DNA from: Streptomyces sp. NBC_01471
GTDB lineage: Bacteria > Actinomycetota > Actinomycetes > Streptomycetales > Streptomycetaceae
Reading direction: 5' to 3'
Length of the DNA: 64,000 bases
NCBI RefSeq assembly: GCF_041438865.1
Contig: NZ_CP109450.1
Location: 4,237,001 to 4,301,000 of the forward strand
Below are positions 51,763-59,777 of this stretch, piece after piece; the first letter of the stretch is position 1, and the number at the start of each line of letters is the position of its first letter. A program made the translations under genes and the position numbers. The notes under the pieces are model-generated. The model did not search any database, was not told the origin of the DNA, and worked only from the letters and a program-made list of their open reading frames with translations.

Positions 51763-52437
51763 TCAGGTGAGTTGGGCGGCGATGGCGTCGGCGAGCTGGA
51801 GCGGAACGCCGAGGCGGGTGCGCAAGGTGTCGGTGTCGATCGGGGATCCGGTACGGGCGCGGTGTTCAGCGGCGACCTTCCGGGCGTGCTCGACCAGGGC
51901 GGCCGGGACGGTCGAGGCCGGTTCGGCGACGGGACGCGCGGGAACGTCCTCGTCCTCCGGAGCCGCGGCCGGTGCGAGTGCCGGGGCGCTCGGTTCTTCG
52001 ATGGGCACCGGCTCGCACGCAGGGGCTTCGGGTGCCGGCTGGTCGGGCGCGGGGGCGTCGACCGGGTCTGTCGCCTGCGTGGTGTGGGCGAGGAGCGTGC
52101 CGCCGAGGAAGGCGAGCGCGGGCCATCCGGCAACGCCGAAGCGCAGCCAGCCTGGCGGGTGTTGCAGGTCGAGGAACCCCGCGGTGGCGACGTTGGCTCC
52201 CAGCGAGGCGATGAGCGCGACCACGAACCAGCACCAGGCGAGCCTGGAAGGACCGTCGTTCCGGAGCCGACGCCAGGCAGCGACCAAGAGCAGATCAACA
52301 CTGATCGGGTAGGCCCACGCCTTCCAGCCGTCCTGTCCGGCGGCGGAGGCGAGGTCGTGAAGGTGAGCGAAGGACAGCGCGCCGGCGATCACGGCTTGGA
52401 CGAGTACGGCGTCCACGCGGACGGTGGGACGGGCCAT
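51763..52437 (-). CDS. DUF2637 (SpdB-like) membrane protein
   Basis: A 224-residue protein with four predicted membrane helices in the first half (VLVQAVIAGALSFAHLHDLA, WAYPISVDLLLVAAWRRL, LAWCWFVVALIASLGANVAT, GVAGWPALAFLGGTLL), then a Pro/Ala/Glu-rich linker and a helix-turn-helix-like end (IDTDTLRTRLGVPLQLADAIAAQL). This is the SpdB2-type pattern thought to help distribute DNA in the recipient mycelium. Confidence 0.84.
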   Translation of the reverse strand: MARPTVRVDAVLVQAVIAGALSFAHLHDLASAAGQDGWKAWAYPISVDLLLVAAWRRLRNDGPSRLAWCWFVVALIASLGANVATAGFLDLQHPPGWLRFGVAGWPALAFLGGTLLAHTTQATDPVDAPAPDQPAPEAPACEPVPIEEPSAPALAPAAAPEDEDVPARPVAEPASTVPAALVEHARKVAAEHRARTGSPIDTDTLRTRLGVPLQLADAIAAQLT

Positions 52438-52514
52438 CGCGGGCTTCTCCTTTTCGGCATGGGGCGGGTAAGGACCTGGCGCGAGGAGGTCACGCCGACC
52501 GGAGTGCGGGGAGA

Positions 52515-53870
52515 TCAGGCGGTGGCTGTCGCGGCCTTGGAGAGCGACACGGGGGCCGGGACCAGCGGGGCGACGGCGGGCCGGAAGGCCGCGAGCGCGG
52601 GCAGGTCCGGGGTGCGGTCGGCGTACCGGTTGCAGATGTTCACGGCCTGGCGCAGTGAGGTGTGCGGTGCACGGATACGAGTCCAGCCGCCGGTCGAGTC
52701 GCCGGATACGGCGATGCCGGGAACGTCGGTGGGGATCTGGATGGCGGCGAGGACCGCGTCCGGGGCGATGTCGCCGAAGGCCATGTTGGCGCTGGACTCG
52801 TCGTTGACGCGATGAGCGGTCCGGCCGGTGAGCTGAGCCCGGAGCATCGTGATGCCCTTACCGAGCTCCGAGCCGAAGCGCTGCCCACAGATCTCCAGGT
52901 AGATCCCCGCGGCACGGCCGAGTTGGGCGAGGCGGACGAGGTCGGTGATGATCCGGTCGCGGCGCTTCTCCTCGTCCTTGGTGGCGTAGAGAGCGAGCTC
53001 CGCGACCTCGTCGACCAGGACCACGACGGGAGTTGGGCGCATGTCCTCGGGCAGGTCCCAGATGTCGGCGGCTATCTCGGCATCGGGGAGGTCGACCGTG
53101 ATGCGCTGAGCCGAGCGGATCAGCTGGTAGACGTCCTGCATGTGTCCCACCAGGGCATCGAGCAGTGCGAGCGCGGTGTCCGGGTTGTCGGCGAGAGCGG
53201 AGAACCGGCGGGCGAGCGGGAAGAGCTCAACGCCTTGCTTGCAGTCGATGCCGACCAGGGCGACGTCATGAGTCGCGAGACCGGCGACCAGGTTGCGCTG
53301 GTAGACGGACTTCCCGGACTCGGTGGCTCCCAGCGTCAGCCCGTGCGGAACAGCCCGGTAGTCGCGGTAGTGGACGGCACCGTCCTCGCACAGAGCCACG
53401 GGGACGCGCATCAGTGCCTGGTCGGTCTTGGCGGGCATCTGGACCCGCTTGAGGACGTCGTAGCCGGTCATGCGCAACTCGACTACCCCGGAGTGGACTT
53501 CGCGGGAGGTGACCCCGTACATCCCGAAGGAGTGCCGGAGCCGGTCGGTGGCCGCCGAGACGTCGAAAGCGTCCTGGCCGGGGCGGAGCTTGAGGCGGAT
53601 CACTAACCCGGTCCGAGTCGGACGCAGCCGCAGGATGAGCGGGGCACGGGACTCAGGGACCGGCCGGTGGGCGAGACGGGCGAGCGACAGACGCCAGCGC
53701 GAGGGCGGGACCGTGAGCCCGCAGGCGTCCATGACCGAGGTGTAGCGGATCGCGATCCGCAGCGCGGCGAAGGTGACCCCGAAGGCCATCCAGTACCAGG
53801 CGGGGCGCCGCCACCGCAGGATCACTGCGGTGACGACGACCAGCAGCAGCGTGACCGTGAAGCTGGTCAT
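52515..53870 (-). CDS. tra: FtsK/SpoIIIE-type conjugative DNA translocase (TraB-like)
   Basis: A 451-residue protein from ATG 53870. Two N-terminal membrane helices (TSFTVTLLLVVVTAVILRW, YWMAFGVTFAALRIAI) anchor an FtsK-like motor with Walker A GATESGKSVY and Walker B VVVLVDEVAEL. The substrate-specific C-terminus is shorter than in FtsK. It is the only protein needed for double-stranded DNA transfer in these systems. No relaxase is present, as expected for this mode. Confidence 0.92.
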   Translation of the reverse strand: MTSFTVTLLLVVVTAVILRWRRPAWYWMAFGVTFAALRIAIRYTSVMDACGLTVPPSRWRLSLARLAHRPVPESRAPLILRLRPTRTGLVIRLKLRPGQDAFDVSAATDRLRHSFGMYGVTSREVHSGVVELRMTGYDVLKRVQMPAKTDQALMRVPVALCEDGAVHYRDYRAVPHGLTLGATESGKSVYQRNLVAGLATHDVALVGIDCKQGVELFPLARRFSALADNPDTALALLDALVGHMQDVYQLIRSAQRITVDLPDAEIAADIWDLPEDMRPTPVVVLVDEVAELALYATKDEEKRRDRIITDLVRLAQLGRAAGIYLEICGQRFGSELGKGITMLRAQLTGRTAHRVNDESSANMAFGDIAPDAVLAAIQIPTDVPGIAVSGDSTGGWTRIRAPHTSLRQAVNICNRYADRTPDLPALAAFRPAVAPLVPAPVSLSKAATATA

Positions 53871-53872
53871 GG

Positions 53873-54229
53873 TCAGGCCGCCTTGGACTGCTCGGCACCA
53901 GCGGCGAGGGACGTGACCGCCACCGCGCGGAAGGCGATGCCGTGCCGCTTCTGCCCGTTGAAGTCGTTCTCCCACGGGCGGGCGATCAGACCGGTAACGG
54001 CGACGGGCGTACCCATCATCAGCTCGCCGGAGATGCCCGGCTCAGGAACCGTCACCGACAGGATCTCCACCTCGTCGTTGGCCGCGAACATCACGTCCAC
54101 GGTCATGAGCTTCGCGCCGCTCTCGACGTCCATGGCGATCTCGCCGGTACGGCGGTCCTTGACCTTGGTGACCGGGGGCTTGGCGACCATCACGGATGCG
54201 GCGGAGGTGTCGACGGGGATCGTACGCAC
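53873..54229 (-). CDS. AICE-conserved regulatory protein (SCO3933-like)
   Basis: A 118-residue protein (GTG start 54229, GGAG upstream) with beta-rich segments (VKDRRTGEIAMD, LMTVDVMFAANDEVEILSVTVPE) of the small group typified by S. coelicolor SCO3933, present just upstream of tra genes in AICEs. It may bind DNA or act as an accessory of replication or transfer; not established. It starts about 33 nt from the first palindromic operator. Confidence 0.75.
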   Translation of the reverse strand: MRTIPVDTSAASVMVAKPPVTKVKDRRTGEIAMDVESGAKLMTVDVMFAANDEVEILSVTVPEPGISGELMMGTPVAVTGLIARPWENDFNGQKRHGIAFRAVAVTSLAAGAEQSKAA

Positions 54230-54261
54230 AGAAGATCACTCCTATAGATGTGCTGAACTCC

Positions 54262-54313
54262 GTCACTCATGTACATGAGTGACAAGAAGAGTGCATCACT
54301 CCTGTACATGAGT
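54262..54313. promoter_or_regulatory. Paired near-palindromic operators of the transfer operon
   Basis: A perfect 22-bp palindrome occupies 54262-54283 around CATGTACATG. A second copy, ACTCCTGTACATGAGT at 54298-54313, follows with one arm mismatch. A third copy lies at 55166-55181. They sit between the repressor stop and the transfer-operon start, the expected place for KorSA-type control. Confidence 0.8.
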
Positions 54314-54365
54314 CAACCCGCCGCGGAGAAGAAGTCGCGGCGGGCTGTGAAGAGTTGAGCGAGCG

Positions 54366-55145
54366 TCAGTCGGTCGCGGGGATCCGGTAGCTGAAAACGA
54401 ACTGGTCAGCAGCCATGAGGGTGTCGCAGACCTCCACCACCCGACCTTCGGTGGTCTTGGCCTCACGGATCAGATGAACCACCGACGCACCAGGACTCAG
54501 GGCCAGTTCGGACGCCTCGGCCTTGGTGGCGAGCCGGGCTTGCAGCGTCTCGATGAACTCGGCGAACTCGTGCCCGTGCTCTTCCAGCCTGGCGTAGATC
54601 CCGCCCCCGCCGGGGTTCTCGGCGAACAGCTCGGGGATGTCCTTCACGGCGTCCCACGGCAGGTACGACGTCGCAGTCTCGACGGGCGTGCCGTTACGGA
54701 AGTACAGGCGCCGCCGCGCGAGCACCTGAGTGCCGGCCGCAAGGTCCAGCCGTTCGGCGATGTCCTCAGGGGCCGCCATCGGGCCGATATAGAGAACGCT
54801 GACGCTCGGGGTCGCGCCCGACTGCTCGGACTCGGCCAGGTACGCGGCTTTCCCACCCTGCCGGTGCGAGCGCCGGAAACGATCGGAGGAGCGGTGCCGC
54901 ACCGGCGGACGCGCCTTGACCATGGAGCCCTTGCCCTGACGGGTCTCGACAAGGTCGCTCGCGCGCACCTCCACCATGGCCTTGCGGATCGTGCCGCCCG
55001 AAACGCCATAGCGCTCGACCAGCTCCGATTCACTGGGCACCATGTCGCCGGACTTGAGGATCCCGGCCCGGATCTGCTCAACGATTTCGTCGGCGATCTG
55101 CACGTACCGAGGTACGGCCTTCCCACCTCCTGTTGCTGTTCCCAT
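54366..55145 (-). CDS. GntR-family repressor, KorSA-like
   Basis: A 259-residue regulator with an N-terminal GntR winged helix (IADEIVEQIRAGILKSGDMVPSESELVERYGVSGGTIRKAMVEVRASDLVETRQGKGSMV) and a UTRA ligand domain (about 95-255). KorSA of pSAM2 has the same architecture and keeps the element silent. It is divergent from the NUDIX gene; the operator at 55166-55181 could repress both. Its transfer-operon operators lie downstream of its own stop. Confidence 0.88.
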   Translation of the reverse strand: MGTATGGGKAVPRYVQIADEIVEQIRAGILKSGDMVPSESELVERYGVSGGTIRKAMVEVRASDLVETRQGKGSMVKARPPVRHRSSDRFRRSHRQGGKAAYLAESEQSGATPSVSVLYIGPMAAPEDIAERLDLAAGTQVLARRRLYFRNGTPVETATSYLPWDAVKDIPELFAENPGGGGIYARLEEHGHEFAEFIETLQARLATKAEASELALSPGASVVHLIREAKTTEGRVVEVCDTLMAADQFVFSYRIPATD

Positions 55146-55162
55146 AGTCCTTCTCTTCCTCC

Positions 55163-55181
55163 TATGCTCCTGTACATGAGT
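55163..55181 (+). promoter_or_regulatory. Operator overlapping the NUDIX start codon
   Basis: TATGCT (55163-55168) resembles a -10 box 7 nt before ATG 55176, so the transcript may be leaderless. The palindromic operator copy (55166-55181) covers the initiation codon itself. There is no Shine-Dalgarno sequence. Confidence 0.6.
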
Positions 55182-55628
55182 AACAGCGCCCAGGAAGGCA
55201 CGTCAACGCCGCTCCACTCCGTGTCCGTGGCCGGAGTGGTCGTGCGCGAGGACGGACGACTCCTGGCGATCCGCCGCGCCGACAATGGCGCCTGGGAGCT
55301 CCCGGGCGGCGTGCTCGAACTCAACGAGACTCCCGAGGCAGGCGTCCAGCGGGAAGTCTGGGAAGAGACGGGCATCCACATCGAGGTGGGCGAGCTCACC
55401 GGGGTCTACAAGAACACAACGCGAGGCATCGTGGCACTGGTCTTCCGGTGCAAGCCCGTCGGCGGCATCGAGCGAACATCCAGCGAATCCACCGCGGTTG
55501 ACTGGCTCACCCCCGACGAGGTCTCCGAGTGGATGGGCGAGGTGTACGCGGTCCGGCTCCTGGACGCCTTGGACGGGGCGGGGCCACATGTGCGGAGCCA
55601 CGACGGCCGACGGCTCCTCCACCAGTAG
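55176..55628 (+). CDS. NUDIX hydrolase, Pif-like
   Basis: A 150-residue NUDIX protein. The signature GX5EX7REUXEEXGU is complete (GGVLELNETPEAGVQREVWEETGI), with the preceding strand GRLLAIRRADNGAWELPG. In pSAM2 the Pif protein, which has a NUDIX motif, prevents redundant transfer between cells that both carry the element. The position next to a KorSA-like gene supports the same role; the substrate is unknown. ATG 55176 is chosen over 55164. Confidence 0.8.
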   Translation: MSNSAQEGTSTPLHSVSVAGVVVREDGRLLAIRRADNGAWELPGGVLELNETPEAGVQREVWEETGIHIEVGELTGVYKNTTRGIVALVFRCKPVGGIERTSSESTAVDWLTPDEVSEWMGEVYAVRLLDALDGAGPHVRSHDGRRLLHQ

Positions 55629-55637
55629 GCGGAGACC

Positions 55638-56015
55638 ATGCAGACGCCGAACGAGCCACGCCGCACACCGAAGCACCCGACAGAGCTGGACGACGTCTAC
55701 GACTTCCTCGAAGAGGTTCGTCTGCGCCCTGGGATGTGGGTACGCGGCAGTTCGCTGCTCCACCTCGAATCGATCCTGATGGGCTACCGTGTCGCCCTGT
55801 CCGCTCACAGCGTGGCCGAAAACTGGCCCTTCTGGAGCCCCGGTAGCCAAGGACCATTCGCCGAATGGCTGTGGCAACGGCTCGGAGGGCCGAGCCCGTT
55901 GGGCTGGGCAGCCGAGATCGAACACGAGGCCCAGGCGACCGATCAGCAGCCCATCGACATGTTCTTCAGCCTCTTCGACGAGTACCGAGCCGAGCACAAC
56001 CAGACCGCGCGATAG
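55638..56015 (+). CDS. Hypothetical protein, co-transcribed with the NUDIX gene
   Basis: A 125-residue cytosolic protein starting 9 nt after the NUDIX stop. It has a helix-rich pattern (VYDFLEEVRLRPGMWVRGSSLLHLESILMGYRVALSAHSV), Trp residues in EWLWQRL and PLGWAAEIEHEAQA, and no catalytic motif. Similar proteins are widespread in Streptomyces. It may be an accessory of the immunity gene. Confidence 0.72.
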   Translation: MQTPNEPRRTPKHPTELDDVYDFLEEVRLRPGMWVRGSSLLHLESILMGYRVALSAHSVAENWPFWSPGSQGPFAEWLWQRLGGPSPLGWAAEIEHEAQATDQQPIDMFFSLFDEYRAEHNQTAR

Positions 56016-56253
56016 AACTTTCCCTACTTCATCAAGGCCCGCGCACAGCGCGGGCGCGCGCCGCCTCTGCGGCGCGGCCTGCCTCCTGTCTTCGCCCCGG
56101 CTGGCCGCGTCCGGCGGCGCGCTACGTGCATGCGGGCAAGGGCGGGACGCTATCCGCGGGCACAAGATGATGCCTCCGGCGGGGGATCGGCCGGCACCGG
56201 GATGGAGGGGGCGCCGTTGCCGACTGCGGGCCCGTGGGTGGTGAGGGTGGCGG
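56016..56253. other. Gene-free GC-rich stretch left of the inverted repeat
   Basis: Contains CG-rich segments such as the GCGCGGGCGCGCG run near 56047 and no reading frame with a ribosome-binding site or GC3 bias I would call. Together with the inverted repeat it makes a ~390-bp non-coding block, as expected for a replication or transfer locus. Confidence 0.5.
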
Positions 56254-56403
56254 GCTCCCATCCCGTCCACCGTCGACCCAGGCAGAGCCGAGCAGACGTG
56301 GCCCATGGCGTCCAGGTCGTTCGTACAGTGGCGCGCTCCACCTGGACGCCATGAACCACGCCCGCTCCACGATGTGTGGGTCGACGGCGGACGGGATGGG
56401 AGC
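56254..56403. repeat. 150-bp long inverted repeat (candidate single-strand origin or transfer locus)
   Basis: Nested arms share one centre near 56328.5. The outer arms 56254-56280 and 56377-56403 are 27 bp with one mismatch. The inner arms 56298-56317 and 56340-56359 are 20 bp with two mismatches. The spacer arms between are partly complementary, and the loop is 22 nt. It could form a long cruciform or RNA hairpin. No gene covers it. Confidence 0.8.
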
Positions 56404-56412
56404 TGGGGGGAG

Positions 56413-57024
56413 TTATGGTTGAGGAGTCAGCCCGACCCACCATTCAGGTTCACCTACGGGTTCCAAACTCATCTCATCTAGCCTGCTGCGCACAATTCTG
56501 ACGTCCGCATCCGTCAAGACTGCGTCTCCCAGAGCAGCAAGCGCCCGAGCGGAGTCACCGTCATAGATCTTGCCCACCTCCGTCTCCAAGGCCCGCTTGA
56601 TCGCGGGTAGGTCTGCGGACCAGTTCCGAACGTGCCACCCCAGCATGTTCGCGAACTCCTTGTCTGTCCGGAGGCCGAGCACACGGTCACCGCTAATTAC
56701 CTGATATCCATGCCAAACTCGCTCAAAGCACCACAGTAAGACAAAGTAGTCGTGCCGCAAATCCGTCGCCGCCACACCACTCTGTCTGAGCACCTGCCCA
56801 GGGTTCGGATCTCCCTCGGCTCTCCAGTCACTTCTGAGTGCAAAGGCGAGCTCACCAAGGGGCCTACGCGCCTCAGCCACAACGCCCGAGGTCAAGTCGA
56901 TGTGGAGTGTGCGAGCGATCTCCATATTGGCCCTTCGCCGCTGTGCCACTGTGGCGGCCAACGACAGTCCGAACGCCACGATCGACACAACTAGCGCTGC
57001 CACAGGTAACGCCCTGCCAGACAT
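56413..57024 (-). CDS. Membrane-anchored hypothetical protein of the island
   Basis: A 203-residue protein. An N-terminal membrane helix (VAALVVSIVAFGLSLAATVA) and a basic stop-transfer (QRRRANME) are followed by a cytoplasmic helical domain (FALRSDWRAEGDPN, YFVLLWCFERVWHGYQVIS). A GGGGGA site precedes ATG 57024. Codons are noticeably less GC-rich than the core, suggesting recent transfer. No enzyme motif. It borders the long inverted repeat at its 3' end, and a second membrane protein lies 373 bp upstream on the same strand. Confidence 0.68.
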   Translation of the reverse strand: MSGRALPVAALVVSIVAFGLSLAATVAQRRRANMEIARTLHIDLTSGVVAEARRPLGELAFALRSDWRAEGDPNPGQVLRQSGVAATDLRHDYFVLLWCFERVWHGYQVISGDRVLGLRTDKEFANMLGWHVRNWSADLPAIKRALETEVGKIYDGDSARALAALGDAVLTDADVRIVRSRLDEMSLEPVGEPEWWVGLTPQP

Positions 57025-57396
57025 ACATCCCCCAAAACGGTCGGCTCATCGGCCACGTACAGGATCGCCTCTCGCATGAACGCACGGGCGGCATTTCCAG
57101 AGACTGGGATCACTTAGCGGAACCGTGAATGGTCCCCGGCTGTACAGCGGGACGTGCAACAACCACGGCAACCGAGCTTGCCCAACAAGGTCCACCCAGG
57201 ACCGATGCACGACTGGTTTGACCGTGGCTGACCGATCCGCATATGGCTACGGATCAGAAGCCGCCGCGCCTCATCCATGCCCGACCGCGGATTCACAAGG
57301 TATCTATTATCTATGGCTCGGTCGGGTGAAAGCCTCCGGAATATCAGGTAGAACTCGTTCCTGGCGCGCAGAAGATCCAGTTGGAGGTGTTGGGGG
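57025..57396. other. Gene-free stretch between the two island membrane genes
   Basis: Moderate GC, with AT-rich patches (for example TATCTATTATCTATGG near 57301) that could hold the promoter of the 56413-57024 gene. No supported reading frame or RNA gene seen. Confidence 0.55.
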
Positions 57397-58116
57397 TTAT
57401 GTCGGCGGGCCCGGCCATGGAGGCATTCGCGTATTTGCTGTCTGCTGCGGCGCCGAACTGCCTCTAGTAGCGCCCCAACCGGCTGGCATATCTACCGTGA
57501 CCGGCGTTACCCCGTCAGTCTCCAGGACCGCGCCAGCCAAGGCGATGAAACTCTCAAACATCTCAGCAGCGTATCCATCGGTTTGAGCATCCCTCCACGC
57601 TTCACCATTGAGCTCACCTGGGGATATGCTCGCCTGCGACATAAGCCATCTCTGCATATTTGAGCAAAGCTTCCGAAGGTCTGTAGATCCTTCCAAGCCA
57701 ACTCGCGCAATTAGAGGTCCAAGCTGCCCAATTGAGTCGCGAAGTTTCCCATCAAGAGAGCTGATTTCAGTCTCGCTGGTGTTGCTACGGATCCCTTGAC
57801 GCAGGTCGCGCAGTCGGGCAGTCGCCTCTTGGAATTTTTCCGCGTACTCAAGGAATACTCTCGTGCGAGCTTCTCTGCGTTGCAATAGATGATCGGAGCG
57901 AATCTGCTGATTCACTTGAGCTGCCTGCACCTGCGCCTGAGTAAGTTGCACGTGCGCTTGAATCCTGGCCTGCTCAAACTGGGAATCAGCCTGTATTCGC
58001 GCTTGCTGCTCCGCCTTGCGTCCCGTGAGGTGCGCCGAGACAGTTGAGAATACCCCGCCGACAGTTGCACCGATCACGCCACCCAGAAGCCCCGCCAATC
58101 CCGCATCCATACCCAC
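57397..58116 (-). CDS. Membrane-anchored coiled-coil protein of the island
   Basis: About 239 residues (GTG 58116 or ATG 58110). A Gly-rich N-terminal membrane segment (LAGLLGGVIGATVGGVFSTV, glycine-zipper-like) is followed by a long Gln/Ala-rich coiled coil (KAEQQARIQADSQFEQARIQAHVQLTQAQVQAAQVNQQI), then a helical cytoplasmic domain. Lower GC and mixed codon use set it apart from the core. No catalytic residue is apparent. With the neighbour at 56413 it forms an uncharacterised membrane pair. Confidence 0.7.
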   Translation of the reverse strand: MGMDAGLAGLLGGVIGATVGGVFSTVSAHLTGRKAEQQARIQADSQFEQARIQAHVQLTQAQVQAAQVNQQIRSDHLLQRREARTRVFLEYAEKFQEATARLRDLRQGIRSNTSETEISSLDGKLRDSIGQLGPLIARVGLEGSTDLRKLCSNMQRWLMSQASISPGELNGEAWRDAQTDGYAAEMFESFIALAGAVLETDGVTPVTVDMPAGWGATRGSSAPQQTANTRMPPWPGPPT

Positions 58117-58365
58117 ATCTTGACGCGCCCGAGCGCCGCGAGTGATCCGATCTCCAAGATGAGCAACGATGTCCAGAATGCAACTTTCGGTTGAGACTCG
58201 GCTCCGCTGCTACTGACGCCGCCCGTGGACGTTCACATCCTCCTCTGTCGAATATGTGTCGAAGGGGACGACCTTTCATACTTGGCGTCCAAGACGGGCC
58301 AGGTCAGAGCGGATGCGCCAACGAGCACACCAGGCGCCTTCTAACCGCTTGGCTTGACGAACGGT

Positions 58366-58719
58366 CTACAGCGGCTCAGCCAAGGGGAGCGCCGGGCCGG
58401 CGGCGAAGCCTTCGGACTGGTTCAGGTGGAACGGGGAGCCCGGCTCCGTAGGGGACCAGCCCCGGGCGAGAGCCGAGGCGATAGCGGCAGCGACGTCTCT
58501 TGGCAGAACCGCGACGCTTGGCACTCCGAACCAATTGCTGGCATGGGGCTGATTCGTGGTGACCACCAAGGTCGTGCCTGGGGCGTCCGCGTGCTGCACT
58601 GCGTACGTACACGGTCGATCACAGAGAGCTTGGTCGTACGTAGGCCGGCGGCGCAGGCACCAGCGGTAAGCCGTGCCGTCGACGACGATGCGTCGTGAAC
58701 CCTTGCGGCCGATTGCCAT
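58366..58719 (-). CDS. Conserved hypothetical protein
   Basis: A 117-residue protein with a beta-rich start (VVDGTAYRWCLRRRPTYDQALCDRPCTYAVQHAD) and TTLVVTTNQPHASNWFGVPSVAVLPRDVAAAIASALARGWSP. This pattern is common in Streptomyces, often near GntR-regulated island genes. Three Cys residues near the start might bind metal, but this is unproven. ATG 58719. Function unknown. Confidence 0.72.
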   Translation of the reverse strand: MAIGRKGSRRIVVDGTAYRWCLRRRPTYDQALCDRPCTYAVQHADAPGTTLVVTTNQPHASNWFGVPSVAVLPRDVAAAIASALARGWSPTEPGSPFHLNQSEGFAAGPALPLAEPL

Positions 58720-58935
58720 GGCGCGCCCCCATCTCCTGGACTGGCCGCGATGCTAGCTGGTCAGACCACGGGCGAGCCGAGATTTTCGGGGTCCGTCCCT
58801 GGGCCGTCCAAGGCCGCGCAACAGCGACCGACAGCGACAAGCAGTGGCAGGGGTCCTACACGACGACCCCAGGTCACCCCCGTTCGTCTGCGACACTGGT
58901 ACAGCCATGCCTAAGCCCGGAGATTGCTCTCATTG
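58720..58935. other. Gene-free stretch
   Basis: No supported frame. It separates the conserved hypothetical gene from the barstar-like remnant. Confidence 0.5.
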
Positions 58936-59124
58936 CTAGGCAGACTCAGCGACGAACTCCGGGCGGTACGTGCCTTGGTAGTTGTCGAGCGCCCGTCGAA
59001 GCATGGCGGCCCCGCGGGGAACGCCGACCGCGAGCTGATCCAGCCGAGGAAGCGCACATGTTCTGGGATGAAGTAGGTGCAGGGCGCGCTCGTCGGACAC
59101 CTCGCTGACATCAAGGGTGATCAC
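58936..59124 (-). pseudogene. Barstar-like remnant
   Basis: The minus strand starts MITLDVSEVSDERALH, like barstar (ribonuclease inhibitor) family proteins, then loses the central part. EHVRFLGW appears in one frame, followed by QLAVGVPRGAAMLRRALDNYQG in another; a single missing G in the Trp-Asp junction explains the shift. About 60 residues remain. A matching toxin gene is not seen. Confidence is limited because the remnant is short. Confidence 0.5.
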
Positions 59125-59429
59125 GGCGACATGCTTTCACGTGGTTGCACCGTTCTGACATCCACGAGTGACATCAACGACGGCGGACAGCGGCGACAAC
59201 CAGCAGCTGTGTATGGCACCGGTGTACGAGGCGGGCCCCAGTCGTACCGGGCGGAGAACGAACTTACAAAGCGTTGTCGGCCGTTCAAAGCCGTCCGCGC
59301 CCAGCAACGCAGTGGCTCCCAACCGATCGTGGTTGGGAGCCACTGGCATCTGCTTCTGACATCAACGGGTCGGTCGGCAGCGACGGTACACAGCCGAACC
59401 GTGTGGGTCTCACTAATTGTGGATTGCTG
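59125..59429. other. Gene-free stretch
   Basis: About 305 bp with moderate GC. Short frames exist but none has a convincing start or coding bias. It may contain the 3' end region of the GntR operon transcript. Confidence 0.5.
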
Positions 59430-59777
59430 CTACCCGAAGGCCGCCGCGGGCAGACATGGCCCCTCGTTGTCTTCCTCGCCAGTGCCGAGCCCCGGTACCG
59501 ACAAGCGATGACCGCGGCTGATCGCCACGCGGAGGACGTCGCGCAGGGCTCCCGTGAGGGACGCCGCCAGCAACCTCAGCTCTGCCAGTTCCGCCGTCCC
59601 ATCGCCGAGAACTTCCGGCGCGTGCTCCAGAAGTTCATCTGCCAGGCCAAGTTGTACCGCTTCGGTGCTGTCAGCCAGGCGAGACAGGTAGCCGTCTGCA
59701 TCATCGGTGCTCAGGTAGCAGGGCTTACCCTCGGGGCCCGACCATGGGAGGAGTCGCAGCTCGTTATGGGTGATCAT
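59430..59777 (-). CDS. Conserved hypothetical protein, last gene of the GntR operon
   Basis: A 115-residue protein with a core NELRLLPWSGPEGKPCYLSTDDADGYLSRLADSTEAVQLGLADELLEHA and an Arg-rich helix. It overlaps the preceding GntR stop by 4 nt (ATGA). Similar proteins occur beside GntR genes in many Streptomyces islands. No function known. Confidence 0.76.
   Translation of the reverse strand: MITHNELRLLPWSGPEGKPCYLSTDDADGYLSRLADSTEAVQLGLADELLEHAPEVLGDGTAELAELRLLAASLTGALRDVLRVAISRGHRLSVPGLGTGEEDNEGPCLPAAAFG

Larger units (their letters stand above)
48080..55628. mobile_element. pSAM2-like actinomycete integrative and conjugative element, core
   Basis: Contiguous genes match the actinomycete integrative and conjugative element plan: int, xis and a replication initiator at one end, Spd-type spread proteins, an FtsK-like TraB translocase, a GntR repressor and a NUDIX protein at the other. 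Such elements excise by tyrosine recombination, replicate as circles and move double-stranded DNA between mycelia through TraB. The outer limits are not resolved. Candidate attachment material is the tRNA 3'-end fragment at 62518-62545 and the sequence left of 48080; cargo may extend to about 62500. Confidence 0.85.
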
